Positions 1-6,852 of a stretch of 27,735 bases of DNA are shown in pieces. The stretch comes from JBBDXI01 sp040902425 (GTDB lineage: Bacteria; Planctomycetota; Phycisphaerae; Phycisphaerales; UBA1924): contig JBBDXI010000051.1 in the NCBI GenBank assembly GCA_040902425.1, forward strand, positions 1 through 27,735, read 5' to 3'. The position numbers and the translations under genes were made by a program. Position 1 is the stretch's first letter; the number at the start of each line of letters is the position of its first letter. The notes below the pieces were generated by a model. The model saw only the letters and a program-made list of their open reading frames with translations. It did no database searches and was not told the DNA's origin.

Positions 1-1566
1 GGGGGGGGTGTGGTGGGGGAGCGCGAGCTCGCGCTCGAGGGTGCGGGCGATGCGGAGCAGGCGGGCCTCGTCCCACGCGGCCCCGATCAGTTGCACGCCG
101 ACCGGCAGCTCGACGCCGCCCTCGCGCGCGAACCCGCCCGGCAGCGTGATCCCCGGCAGCCCCGCGAGATTCGCGCCCACGGTGTAGACGTCGGCCGCGT
201 ACATGGCCAGCGGGTCCGCCGCCTTCTCGCCGAGCCTGAAGGCGGGCGTCGGCGCGCTGGGCATGAGCAGGGCGTGGCAGCGGCCCGGTCCCGCCGTGCC
301 ACGGGCGGCTTGAGTGCCGCCCCCGGCGGCACGCCCGCCCGTGTCTTCCGCCGTGTCTTCCGTCCCTGCGAGCACCGCGTCGAAGTCGTCCTTGATCTTC
401 CGGCGGGCCCGCAACGCGGTCAGGTAATACGCGTCGTAGTACCCCGCGGAGAGCACGTACGTCCCCAGCATGATCCGCCGCTGCACCTCGGCGCCGAAGC
501 CCTCGCCCCGGGAGCGGCAGTAGAGGTCCATGAGCGTCTCGCCGGGCCCCAGCTCGGCGCGCCGGCCGAAGCGGATGCCGTCGAAGCGGGCGAGGTTCGA
601 GGAGGCCTCGGCGGGGGCGACGATGTAGTAGGCGGCGATGCCGTAGTCGGCGTGGGGCAGATCGACGTCGATCACCTCCGCGCCCAGGCGGCGGAAGACG
701 GCCGCGGCGTTCTCGAGCGCGGCCGCGACGGCGGGGTGGTTGGCGCTGGTGCGGGCCTGGCGGGGGATGCCGATGCGGAGGCTCTCCACCGGCGTCTCGA
801 GGGCGCGGGTGAAGTCTTCGGGTTCGCGAGGGGAGCAGGTGGAGTCGTGCAGGTCGGGGCCGGCGATGACGCCGAGGATGGCGGCGGCATCCGCGACGGT
901 GCGGGCCATGGGGCCGACCTGGTCGAGGCTGCTGGCGAAGGCGACGAGGCCGTAGCGGGAGACCCGCCCGTAGGTGGGCTTCAGGCCGACGATCCCGCAG
1001 AAGCCCGCGGGCTGGCGGATCGAGCCGCCCGTGTCCGAGCCGAGGGCGGCGGGGACCATGCCGGCGGCGACGGCCGCGGCCGAGCCGGCGCTGGAGCCGC
1101 CGGGGATGCGGGCGTGGTCCCAGGGGTTGCGGGTGGGCCCGAAGGCGGAGTTCTCGCCGCTGCTCCCCATGGCGAACTCGTCGAGGTTGGTCTTGCCGAC
1201 GATGATGGCGCCGGCGGCGGCGAGGCGGCGGACCACGGTCGCCGAGAACGGGGACTCGTAGTTCTCGAGGAACCGGCTGCCGCACGTGGTGCGCCCGCCG
1301 CCGTCCTCGGGGCCGACGCAGAGGTTGTCCTTGAGGGCGATCGGCACGCCCGCGAGCGGGCCGGGCGTCTCGCCCGAGGCGACGCGGCGATCGATGTCCC
1401 TGGCCGCGGCCATCGCGCGGTCGTGGAAGACCTGGAGGAAGGCGTTGAGGGCGGGGTTGGCGGCGTCGATGCGGGCGAGGGCCGCGCGGGTGATCTCTTC
1501 GGCGGAGGCGGCCCGGCCGGCGATGGCGCTGCGGGTCTGGGCGATGGTGGCGGGGGCATCGCTCAC
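1..1566 (-). CDS. gatA: Glutamyl/aspartyl-tRNA(Gln/Asn) amidotransferase subunit A, 3' end cut by window edge
   Basis: This is the amidase subunit of GatCAB, which releases ammonia from glutamine and uses it to convert Glu-tRNA(Gln) or Asp-tRNA(Asn) to the amidated form in the cytoplasm. The frame is open from a GTG at 1566 down to base 1. Amidase-signature features are visible: the LKDN catalytic lysine region, GKTNLDEFAMGSSGENSAFGP, and the serine motif GGSSAGS (usually GGSSGGS). The GTG overlaps the gatC stop as GTGA, so the two are translationally coupled. About 522 codons are present and the last residues (LERELAL, HHTPP) look like the normal C-terminus, so little is missing. A Gly/Ala/Thr-rich insert of roughly 25 residues near position 400-430 corresponds to a palindromic repeat (300-343). 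Function is certain from the family; the effect of the insert is unknown. Confidence 0.95.
   Translation of the reverse strand, partial: MSDAPATIAQTRSAIAGRAASAEEITRAALARIDAANPALNAFLQVFHDRAMAAARDIDRRVASGETPGPLAGVPIALKDNLCVGPEDGGGRTTCGSRFLENYESPFSATVVRRLAAAGAIIVGKTNLDEFAMGSSGENSAFGPTRNPWDHARIPGGSSAGSAAAVAAGMVPAALGSDTGGSIRQPAGFCGIVGLKPTYGRVSRYGLVAFASSLDQVGPMARTVADAAAILGVIAGPDLHDSTCSPREPEDFTRALETPVESLRIGIPRQARTSANHPAVAAALENAAAVFRRLGAEVIDVDLPHADYGIAAYYIVAPAEASSNLARFDGIRFGRRAELGPGETLMDLYCRSRGEGFGAEVQRRIMLGTYVLSAGYYDAYYLTALRARRKIKDDFDAVLAGTEDTAEDTGGRAAGGGTQAARGTAGPGRCHALLMPSAPTPAFRLGEKAADPLAMYAADVYTVGANLAGLPGITLPGGFAREGGVELPVGVQLIGAAWDEARLLRIARTLERELALPHHTPP
300..343. repeat. Nested palindromic repeat inserted in frame in gatA
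   Basis: Outer arms CACGGGCG (300-307) and CGCCCGTG (336-343) enclose a perfect inner palindrome, GTGCCGCC-CCC-GGCGGCAC (314-332). The segment keeps the gatA frame open and encodes a low-complexity Gly/Ala/Thr insert. It resembles the other palindromes in this window in size and design. Confidence 0.6.
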
Positions 1567-1898
1567 GCGCTGCCCTCTTCGCCGAGGACTCTGGGGACCC
1601 TGATGAACGGGGGGAGGGGGTCGGGGGCGAGGCGCAGGAGGGTCCCGAGCGGGAGGGTGGGGCCGGGGAGGTCCTCGTCGAGACGGTTGGCCCCGCCGGA
1701 ATCCGCGCCGCCGTGGGCCATGGGCTCGACGCCGGCGAGGTCGATCTCGCGGAGGCGCTCGACGTAGCCGAGGACCGCCGCCAGCTCGGCCCGCAGGGCG
1801 GCGAGGCGGCTCTGCGGGATGGCCAGGCGGGCGAGGCGCGCGACCCTGCGGATGTCGGCGTCGGTCAGCGGGGCGTGGCTGGGGGGCGGATCGCCCAT
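1563..1898 (-). CDS. gatC: Glutamyl/aspartyl-tRNA amidotransferase subunit C
   Basis: A 111-residue protein matching the GatC family, the small subunit that wraps around GatA and stabilises the GatCAB amidotransferase. The N-terminal helix LTDADIRRVARLARLAI and the later GVEPMAHG, followed by an acidic-proline stretch (NRLDEDLPG), are the usual GatC landmarks. It is slightly longer than the common 95-100 residues because of an N-terminal PPPSHAP extension. Its TGA overlaps the GTG of gatA by four bases, so gatC and gatA form an operon; gatB is not in the window. The ATG lies 6 nt after a TAAACT box and no Shine-Dalgarno is visible, which suggests a leaderless mRNA. Confidence 0.93.
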   Translation of the reverse strand: MGDPPPSHAPLTDADIRRVARLARLAIPQSRLAALRAELAAVLGYVERLREIDLAGVEPMAHGGADSGGANRLDEDLPGPTLPLGTLLRLAPDPLPPFIRVPRVLGEEGSA

Positions 1899-1904
1899 GG
1901 TGCG

Positions 1905-1910
1905 AGTTTA
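1905..1910 (-). promoter_or_regulatory. -10-like TAAACT box 6 nt before the gatC start
   Basis: On the minus strand TAAACT is followed by CGCACC and then the ATG of gatC. The spacing would place the transcript start at or next to the A of the start codon. No convincing -35 is seen. Confidence 0.4.
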
Positions 1911-1982
1911 TGGGGTGGGGGCGGCGGGCGTGCCCGATGAGGCGGCGCGCACGCCCGGGCGGGGCGGTGCGTACAGATTCAC

Positions 1983-2789
1983 GTGGCCCAGCCGCCCGGA
2001 CGCCCGCGCCGAATCCCGCGGTTGATCGCGAACCCGATCACGAGCGCGGCCCTTGTCGTGCTGCTGGCGGGGGATGTGCTGCTGCTGGGGCTGCTCCCGG
2101 ATTCGGCGCACAGCACGGTGGGATCGTGGGTGTCCACCGAAGTTCTGGGCCGGATGCCGCGCTCGCCGGACACCGCGCAGACGGCCTACTTCAACGAGCA
2201 GGATGGCCGGATTGTGGTGTACGACTCTTTTGGCGACGTCCTGCCGCTGGTCTCGGGCGCCCGCGACACCGTGCTGCATCTGACGTACCACACCAGCCAT
2301 CCGGGCTCGCTCTGCCGCTGGGCGGTCACGCGGCTCGACACCCGTCACACCATCACCGTGTCGCCGTTGGCGACCGGTCGGCTGCTCTACACGACGCACC
2401 TGGAGCCCGAGCCGGCGTTGGCCCGCGCCGCACGTGAGAAGTTCGCGCTGCGGCTGTACGAGGACGGCGTGATCGATCTGGACCTGGTGCTTGCGCTGTC
2501 TGGAGGGAGCGCCACCGAGGCGACGAACCGCCCGCTCGGGTACCTCCACAACGCGGCCGCGCTGCTCGCGTTCCTTACGCTGGTTGCCTCGCTCGCGTGG
2601 GTACCCCACTCGATCCGCGGCTTCCTGGAGCGGCGGGCCGTCCGCCGTGCGCTGAGGCATCTCCGCTGCCCGCGCTGCGGCTACTCGCTCGTCGGGCTGG
2701 AGCGGGCGATCTGCCCCGAGTGCGGGGCGGCCCTGCCGTTGGGCGATGCCCGGGGCGGGGACGCCCCGGCTCACTCCCGCGTGCGGTAG
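1983..2789 (+). CDS. Membrane protein with C-terminal zinc ribbon, function unknown
   Basis: A 268-residue protein I cannot assign to a named function. A hydrophobic segment at about residues 20-38 and a second at about 190-207 flank a roughly 150-residue region that would be extracytoplasmic. After the second segment come basic residues and a zinc ribbon with cysteines 229, 232, 244 and 247 (CPRCGYSL...CPECGAAL), predicted cytoplasmic. This ribbon style recurs in the gene at 26938. The start is uncertain: a GTG at 1983 gives the full length, while a TTG at 2022 would still leave the first membrane segment intact. No clear ribosome binding site precedes either. The gene diverges from gatC, and its 3' end overlaps the convergent lipoprotein gene by 19 bp. 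Confidence 0.75.
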   Translation: MAQPPGRPRRIPRLIANPITSAALVVLLAGDVLLLGLLPDSAHSTVGSWVSTEVLGRMPRSPDTAQTAYFNEQDGRIVVYDSFGDVLPLVSGARDTVLHLTYHTSHPGSLCRWAVTRLDTRHTITVSPLATGRLLYTTHLEPEPALARAAREKFALRLYEDGVIDLDLVLALSGGSATEATNRPLGYLHNAAALLAFLTLVASLAWVPHSIRGFLERRAVRRALRHLRCPRCGYSLVGLERAICPECGAALPLGDARGGDAPAHSRVR

Positions 2790-3655
2790 GGCACGCCCTG
2801 GGGGATGCGCTCCCAGCCGTCGGCGGTGCGTTCGATCCTCGCGGGGATCGCGCGGACAACCTCGACGCGGGCGGCCGGTTGCCGGGCGGGGGCGCCGGCG
2901 TAGCCCTCGGCCACCCCCTTCCACGTCCGCTCCAGCTCCCCCAGCAGCCCCTCGAAGGCCCGCCGCTCCGCCCGCCTCCGGCTCTGGTCCACCGCGGCCT
3001 CGCTGGTCCAGTAGTTGGCCAGTTGCTCCTGCGTGTCGGTGGCCTCGGCCAGGGCGTAGACGTAGCCGCTGCGCGTGTCCACGAGGGCGGCCGAGGCGGT
3101 GCTCGTCACGCGGGCCTGCCGCGTGGGGAAGACGCCCAGCGTCAGCAGGCCCAGCGCGGGGATCACCTGCTCGTCGGTGAACTTCGTGTCGAAGGTGTAG
3201 AGCAGCGTCATGTCGGCCTGGATGCCCGCGGCCGCGGCGCGCAGGTCGCGCTCGCTGCGGATCCGCAGGGGGGCGGCCATGCGGTTCATGGGGACGACGG
3301 CGCGGATCATGGGGAGCTTCGCCAGGCGCTCGTAGTCCTCGGCCTTCTCGACGTCGCGGAGCGTCACCACCGTGGCGAGGCCCTCGCCGTGCCCCCAGCC
3401 GCTGTAGGAGCGGTACCCCTCGCCCTGGATGCGGATGGCCGCGATCACGGCGGGAAAGCCGGCGGCGGGCAGGCGGCTGAGGCGTTCGGCGACGGCGGGG
3501 TCGGTGCGGTCGGCGGCCTCCTGCTCGGTGATGCCCAGGGCCCGGAAGTCGGCGGCCTTGCCGGGGACGCGGTAGCTGACCGCGCACCCGGGGATGAGCA
3601 GGAGGGCGAGGCAGACCAGGGGCAGGCGGGCGAGCGGGGGGAGGGCGAACCGCAT
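2771..3655 (-). CDS. Predicted lipoprotein of unknown function
   Basis: A 294-residue protein with a signal peptide and a lipobox-like LIPGC; the cysteine at residue 24 would be lipidated, placing the mature protein in the cell envelope. The ATG at 3655 is chosen because AAGGAG lies about 8 nt upstream. The open frame extends further, but that part only translates the palindromic repeats at 3672-3740. The mature part is mixed alpha/beta, with a conserved-looking block TLLYTFDTKFTDEQ...LGLLTLGVFPT and ASAALVDTRSGYVYALAEAT. It ends with a basic, helix-rich segment (about residues 220-260). I do not recognise a domain. It is transcribed towards the zinc-ribbon gene and away from the beta-barrel gene. 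Confidence 0.8.
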   Translation of the reverse strand: MRFALPPLARLPLVCLALLLIPGCAVSYRVPGKAADFRALGITEQEAADRTDPAVAERLSRLPAAGFPAVIAAIRIQGEGYRSYSGWGHGEGLATVVTLRDVEKAEDYERLAKLPMIRAVVPMNRMAAPLRIRSERDLRAAAAGIQADMTLLYTFDTKFTDEQVIPALGLLTLGVFPTRQARVTSTASAALVDTRSGYVYALAEATDTQEQLANYWTSEAAVDQSRRRAERRAFEGLLGELERTWKGVAEGYAGAPARQPAARVEVVRAIPARIERTADGWERIPQGVPYRTRE

Positions 3656-3671
3656 ATAGAGGCTCCTTGGA

Positions 3672-3740
3672 CACAGGCGGGACGTTTGACACAGGCGGGA
3701 CGCCTGTGCTACTGACACGGGCGGGGCGCTTGCACGCCCG
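3672..3740. repeat. Cluster of CACAGGCG-type palindromes
   Basis: Three adjacent copies lie here: a decayed one at 3672-3688, a perfect palindrome CACAGGCG-GGA-CGCCTGTG at 3690-3708, and a variant with GGGCGGGGCGCTTGC at about 3714-3740. They occupy the gap upstream of the lipoprotein gene. Read as protein on the minus strand they give the AQASRLC type of sequence. Confidence 0.75.
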
Positions 3741-3814
3741 GCTCTTCTGAAGCACACTGCGACGCCCGCGGTTCATCCCCCCTCTCGCATCCCCGATCCG
3801 GAAAGGCCCCCGAC

Positions 3815-4723
3815 GTGCCCGCCGCACGCCCCAACGCCCTTGCCATCGCCCTGCTCGGTCTGCTCGCTCCCGGCGCGGTTGCGCAGGTACCGGCCGCGCC
3901 GCCCGGGGTGCCCGACGCGACGGCCCCGCACCGCGGGCCGCCCAGCGCGGAAGTGCCGGCGCTCTCGGAGGTTGAGTTCATCCCGCTCCCGTGGCGGGTC
4001 CAGGTGGAGCCCTCGCTCTGGTTCACCGCCCCCGGCGGGTACATCCAGCTGCCGGGGGGGCCGGGCCGGGTTCGGGTGGATGAGTTCAACCTCGACAGCC
4101 CCCACGCGAGCCCGTACGTCGAGGCCCATGTGCGGAGGGGCGACTGGCGGCTGGCGTTCAGCGCGATGACCTACTCGGCGGAGAACCGCTCTTCGACGCA
4201 GGCGGCGGCGGGGAGCATCGGGGGGATTCCGTTCGCGGCGGGGGACCGGATCAGGGCGTCGCTGGACTTCACCTCGTTCCACATGGAGATGGCGTACCGG
4301 ATGCCGTTCTCCGGGCGCTTCCTGGGGAACCCCGAGCCGGACCTGCTGACGATCTGGGAGACCACGGCGGGGGTGCGCTTCCACCTGCTGGATGTGGACC
4401 TGGAGCTGCCCGGGGGGCACGCGGGGGGCCGGGAGTTCGTGGGCGCGCCGTACGTGGGCGTGCGGCTCTCGATGGAGGTGATCCGCTCGTTCACGATCGA
4501 CGGGACGGTGAACATCGCGCTCTACAGCAACGGCAACGACGTGACGTTCTCCGGGAGCGACATCGTGATCGGGATGTCGTACCGGCCGGTGAAGAACTTC
4601 GGCGTGCAGGTGGGGTACCGGCAGATCGCGGCCGACCTGTCCAGCGGCACGGGCCTCGGGGAGCTGCGCTGGGAGGAGGGCGCGTTCGCGGGCGTCTTCG
4701 CGGGCGTCATGATCCGGTTCTGA
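3815..4723 (+). CDS. Predicted outer-membrane beta-barrel protein
   Basis: A 302-residue secreted protein. The signal peptide (about residues 1-23, ending AVA before Q) follows a GTG start with GGAAAGG (3800-3806) at good spacing. After a Pro-rich linker the rest alternates hydrophobic and polar residues in amphipathic strands, for example WRVQVEPSLWFT, PYVEAHVRRGDWRLAFSAMTY, PYVGVRLSMEVIRSF and FGVQVGYRQIAADL. It ends in phenylalanine (GVMIRF), the usual C-terminal signal for outer-membrane barrel insertion. The size fits a barrel of about ten to twelve strands. No closer family can be named and the substrate or role is unknown. It is probably a single-gene unit, since a promoter for the next gene lies in the following gap. 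Confidence 0.75.
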   Translation: MPAARPNALAIALLGLLAPGAVAQVPAAPPGVPDATAPHRGPPSAEVPALSEVEFIPLPWRVQVEPSLWFTAPGGYIQLPGGPGRVRVDEFNLDSPHASPYVEAHVRRGDWRLAFSAMTYSAENRSSTQAAAGSIGGIPFAAGDRIRASLDFTSFHMEMAYRMPFSGRFLGNPEPDLLTIWETTAGVRFHLLDVDLELPGGHAGGREFVGAPYVGVRLSMEVIRSFTIDGTVNIALYSNGNDVTFSGSDIVIGMSYRPVKNFGVQVGYRQIAADLSSGTGLGELRWEEGAFAGVFAGVMIRF

Positions 4724-4826
4724 GCGGGCGCGCCCTGCAGCGCCGGCACGCCGCTGTCAAGGCCCTGTGCGGTTGCCCACACGATATCCCCCGGATGGCA
4801 CCGCAATTCACCGCCCCGTTTCTCCA

Positions 4827-4855
4827 TTGACCGGGGGGCGTTCCTCTGACATACT
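4827..4855 (+). promoter_or_regulatory. Sigma70-like promoter of the HU-type gene
   Basis: TTGACC (4827-4832) and CATACT (4850-4855) are separated by exactly 17 bp. Transcription would start near 4862 and give a leader of about 120 nt. The rest of the 4724-4980 gap shows no gene. Confidence 0.6.
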
Positions 4856-4980
4856 CTGCGCTCCGCCGGCGCCCGCGGCCGGCCACAAGGAGGACGGGCC
4901 GCCGGTGGGAGTCTGTGGCGGCCGCCCACGCGGGACGACTCGCATCGCCCGCGGCCAACCTGGGATCCGAGGGAGGCTTC

Positions 4981-5328
4981 ATGTCCACGATCACCAAGAA
5001 GGAACTGATCGACAGCATCGCGGCCGGGACGAAGACCCCCCGCGCCGTGGTGAAGCAGATCGTCAAGGCGTTCCTGACCTCGGTGATCGAGGAGCTGGGG
5101 AAGGGCAACCGGCTGGAGTTCCGCGACTTCGGCGTCTTTGAGCTGAAGGAGCGCTCGGCGCGGATCGCCCAGAACCCCAAGACGCTGCAGCGGGTGAAGG
5201 TGCCGGCCAAGCTGACGGTCCGCTTCAAGGCGGGGCGGCAGATGCGGGCAGCGCTCGACCGCCGGACGCTGGCCAAGCGCAACGGGCACGTCGCGCTCAA
5301 GGCCGAGCCGGTGGGGTCCGCGGGGTAG
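4981..5328 (+). CDS. HU/IHF-family DNA-binding protein
   Basis: A 115-residue nucleoid-associated protein that would act as a dimer, bending DNA. The N-terminal helices (TKKELIDSIAAGTKTPRAVV) are followed by the family core RLEFRDFGVFELKER and a beta-arm RSARIAQNPKTLQRVKVPA. In this family the arm carries the proline that intercalates into the minor groove. A C-terminal extension of about 20 residues (RTLAKRNGHVALKAEPVGSAG) goes beyond the usual ~90-100-residue length. The ATG at 4981 is fixed by a strong GAGGGAGG just upstream; the open frame reaches further back without homology. It has its own promoter. Whether it behaves as HU (non-specific) or IHF (sequence-specific) cannot be decided from sequence. 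Confidence 0.92.
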   Translation: MSTITKKELIDSIAAGTKTPRAVVKQIVKAFLTSVIEELGKGNRLEFRDFGVFELKERSARIAQNPKTLQRVKVPAKLTVRFKAGRQMRAALDRRTLAKRNGHVALKAEPVGSAG

Positions 5329-5352
5329 CCCGGCTCTCCGAGCCGGTCCGTT
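5329..5352. repeat. Dispersed hairpin repeat, copy 1 (possible terminator)
   Basis: CCGGCTC-TCC-GAGCCGG (5330-5346) forms a 7-bp stem directly after the HU-gene stop codon and before the convergent end of nadA. The same 24 bases, including the trailing GTCCGTT portion, occur at 26837-26860. There is no T-run, so termination is only a guess. Confidence 0.6.
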
Positions 5353-5359
5353 CCACAGC

Positions 5360-6688
5360 CTAATCGACAACGGCAAGGCCCGGCGCCGCCGCGAGTTGCA
5401 GCATGCGCTCGACGGCGAGCAGGGCATCCCGCCGGACCTCCGGGTGGACGCGGACCACGTTGACGCTCCTGGGCTTCCCGTCCTTGCCGAGGCGGCCGGT
5501 GAGGTGATCGAGCACCCAGAGCAGGTGGGGCTGGTCGATCCGGAACATGGTGGTGCAGAGGCACTGGCAGTCGCTGAGGATGCGGACCCCGACGCCGCGG
5601 GCCTTCGCCTCGGTCGCGAGGCGGTTGACCAGGTGCACCTCGGTGCCGACAGCCCAGCGCGAGCCGGGCGGGGCGCCCCGGATGGTCTTGATGATGAACT
5701 CGGTGGAGCCGGCGAGGTCGGCCTTGTCCACGACCTCCTTGCAGCACTCGGGGTGGACGAGGATGGTGGTGGGTGGGGCGGGCGTCCCGCCCGCCGATGT
5801 GGCCCCCCTCGCGGGCGAGACGCCCGCGCCACCAGCGTTGTCGAGGGCGCGGACCTCGTCGCAGTGCTCCGGCCGGAAGAGCTTGTGCACCGAGCAGTGG
5901 CCCGCCCACAGGATGACCTGCGCATCGAGCAGTTGCTCCGGCGTCATGCCGCCGAGGGGCTCGCCCTTGCGGGCGCGCCGGGGGTCGTAGACGGCGCTGC
6001 GGCGGGCGGTGTCGATGCCGCGCTTGGCCGTGGTGTTGCGCCCGAGGTGCTGGTCGGGGAGAAACAGGACCTTGATGTCCGTGGCGGCGGCACGGGTTGC
6101 CGCCGAGGACGGCGGCGACGCGTCAGCGCTGCGAAGCACACTCGTGTCACCGGCCCCGGCCAGGGCCCACTCGAAGACGCGCTCGGCATTGCTGCTCGTG
6201 CAGCACGACCCGCCGTGGGTCCCGACGAACGCCTTGATCGCGGCGGAGGAGTTCACATAGGTGATGGGCACCACCCGCCCCTTCCACCCCTGGTCGGCCA
6301 GCGAGGCGTGGATCGCCTCCCAGGCCTCGACGGTGTCGTCGTACGCGGCCATGTCGGCCATGGAGCAGCCGGCGGAGAGGTCGGGGAGGATCACCTCGAC
6401 CTCATCCGGGGTGAGCATGTCGGCCGTCTCGGCCATGAAGTGGACGCCGCAGAAGACCACCCAGCGGACCCTGCCCGCCCGCTCCGCGGCGAGCCGGGCC
6501 GCGGTCTGGGAGAGCTTCAGGGAGTCGCCGGTGAAGTCGGCGTGGCGGATGACCTCGTCGCTCTGGTAGTGGTGGCCGAGGATGACGAGCCGGTCGCCCA
6601 GCTCCGTGCGGCGCGCGGCGATCTCGCGGCCGAGTTCCCGGGGGTCGGCCTTCGTGTAGCGGTCGGGCAGGGAGGGCTGCCAGAGCAT
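5360..6688 (-). CDS. nadA: Quinolinate synthase A
   Basis: NadA condenses iminoaspartate with dihydroxyacetone phosphate to quinolinate in de novo NAD synthesis and carries an oxygen-sensitive [4Fe-4S] cluster. Family motifs are clear: LGHHYQ (37-42), DFTGDSL, FCGVHFMAETADML with Cys80, LPDLSAGCSMAD, PITYVNSSAAIKAFVG, LFLPDQHLGRNT, WAGHCSVH with Cys265, HPEC (312-315) and a DCQCLC cluster at 373-378. It is 442 residues, longer than most NadA proteins. The excess is two low-complexity inserts, at about residues 186-203 and 284-306, both made by palindromic repeats. The ATG at 6688 is preferred because homology begins right after it and a TACGAT box lies 6 nt upstream. nadB and nadC are not in the window. 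Confidence 0.95.
   Translation of the reverse strand: MLWQPSLPDRYTKADPRELGREIAARRTELGDRLVILGHHYQSDEVIRHADFTGDSLKLSQTAARLAAERAGRVRWVVFCGVHFMAETADMLTPDEVEVILPDLSAGCSMADMAAYDDTVEAWEAIHASLADQGWKGRVVPITYVNSSAAIKAFVGTHGGSCCTSSNAERVFEWALAGAGDTSVLRSADASPPSSAATRAAATDIKVLFLPDQHLGRNTTAKRGIDTARRSAVYDPRRARKGEPLGGMTPEQLLDAQVILWAGHCSVHKLFRPEHCDEVRALDNAGGAGVSPARGATSAGGTPAPPTTILVHPECCKEVVDKADLAGSTEFIIKTIRGAPPGSRWAVGTEVHLVNRLATEAKARGVGVRILSDCQCLCTTMFRIDQPHLLWVLDHLTGRLGKDGKPRSVNVVRVHPEVRRDALLAVERMLQLAAAPGLAVVD
5778..5829. repeat. Pair of perfect palindromes inside nadA
   Basis: GGCGGGCG-TCC-CGCCCGCC (5778-5796) and CGCGGGCG-AGA-CGCCCGCG (5811-5829) lie in opposite orientation, 14 bp apart. They encode the GGAGVSPARG...GGTPAPP insert of NadA without breaking the frame. 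Confidence 0.75.
6085..6105. repeat. Second palindromic insert in nadA
   Basis: CGGCGGCA-CGGGT-TGCCGCCG forms an 8-bp stem. It falls in the Ala/Ser-rich insert (about residues 186-203) that precedes the conserved KVLFLPDQHLGRNT block of NadA. Confidence 0.55.
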
Positions 6689-6694
6689 GCCCCA

Positions 6695-6700
6695 ATCGTA
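6695..6700 (-). promoter_or_regulatory. -10-like TACGAT box 6 nt before the nadA start
   Basis: Minus strand TACGAT, then TGGGGC, then the ATG at 6688. This spacing fits a leaderless transcript and supports the downstream ATG over the one at 6766. Confidence 0.4.
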
Positions 6701-6782
6701 TTCGGGCGATGGGCGGGGCCCGGGCAACCGATAACAGCGGGTGCCGGGCGGGTGCCGGGGCGCCAATCCGGTGGCCCGGTGG

Positions 6783-6840
6783 CACAGGCGTCCCGCCTGT
6801 GAACGAGCCGCTGATACACGACACAGGCGGGACGCCTGTG
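6783..6840. repeat. Inverted pair of CACAGGCG palindromes
   Basis: CACAGGCG-TCC-CGCCTGTG (6783-6801) and CACAGGCG-GGA-CGCCTGTG (6822-6840) are the two orientations of one element, 20 bp apart, in the gap between divergent nadA and the GT2 gene. The arrangement resembles paired REP (BIME-like) elements. Confidence 0.8.
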
Positions 6841-6852
6841 CTACTTCGAACC

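Noticed and set aside
10..1767. 585-residue plus-strand open frame
   Set aside because: It lies opposite gatA and gatC, which have clear family motifs. Its product is Gly/Ala/Arg-rich with no domain, as expected for an antisense frame at this GC content.
1908..3827. 639-residue minus-strand frame
   Set aside because: It overlaps the lipoprotein and zinc-ribbon genes in a different frame, and its product is Arg/Pro/His-rich without motifs.
6709..6852. 48-residue N-terminal extension of the GT2 at 6853
   Set aside because: The extension is only a translation of the paired palindromes. The GT2 homology starts at the ATG at 6853.
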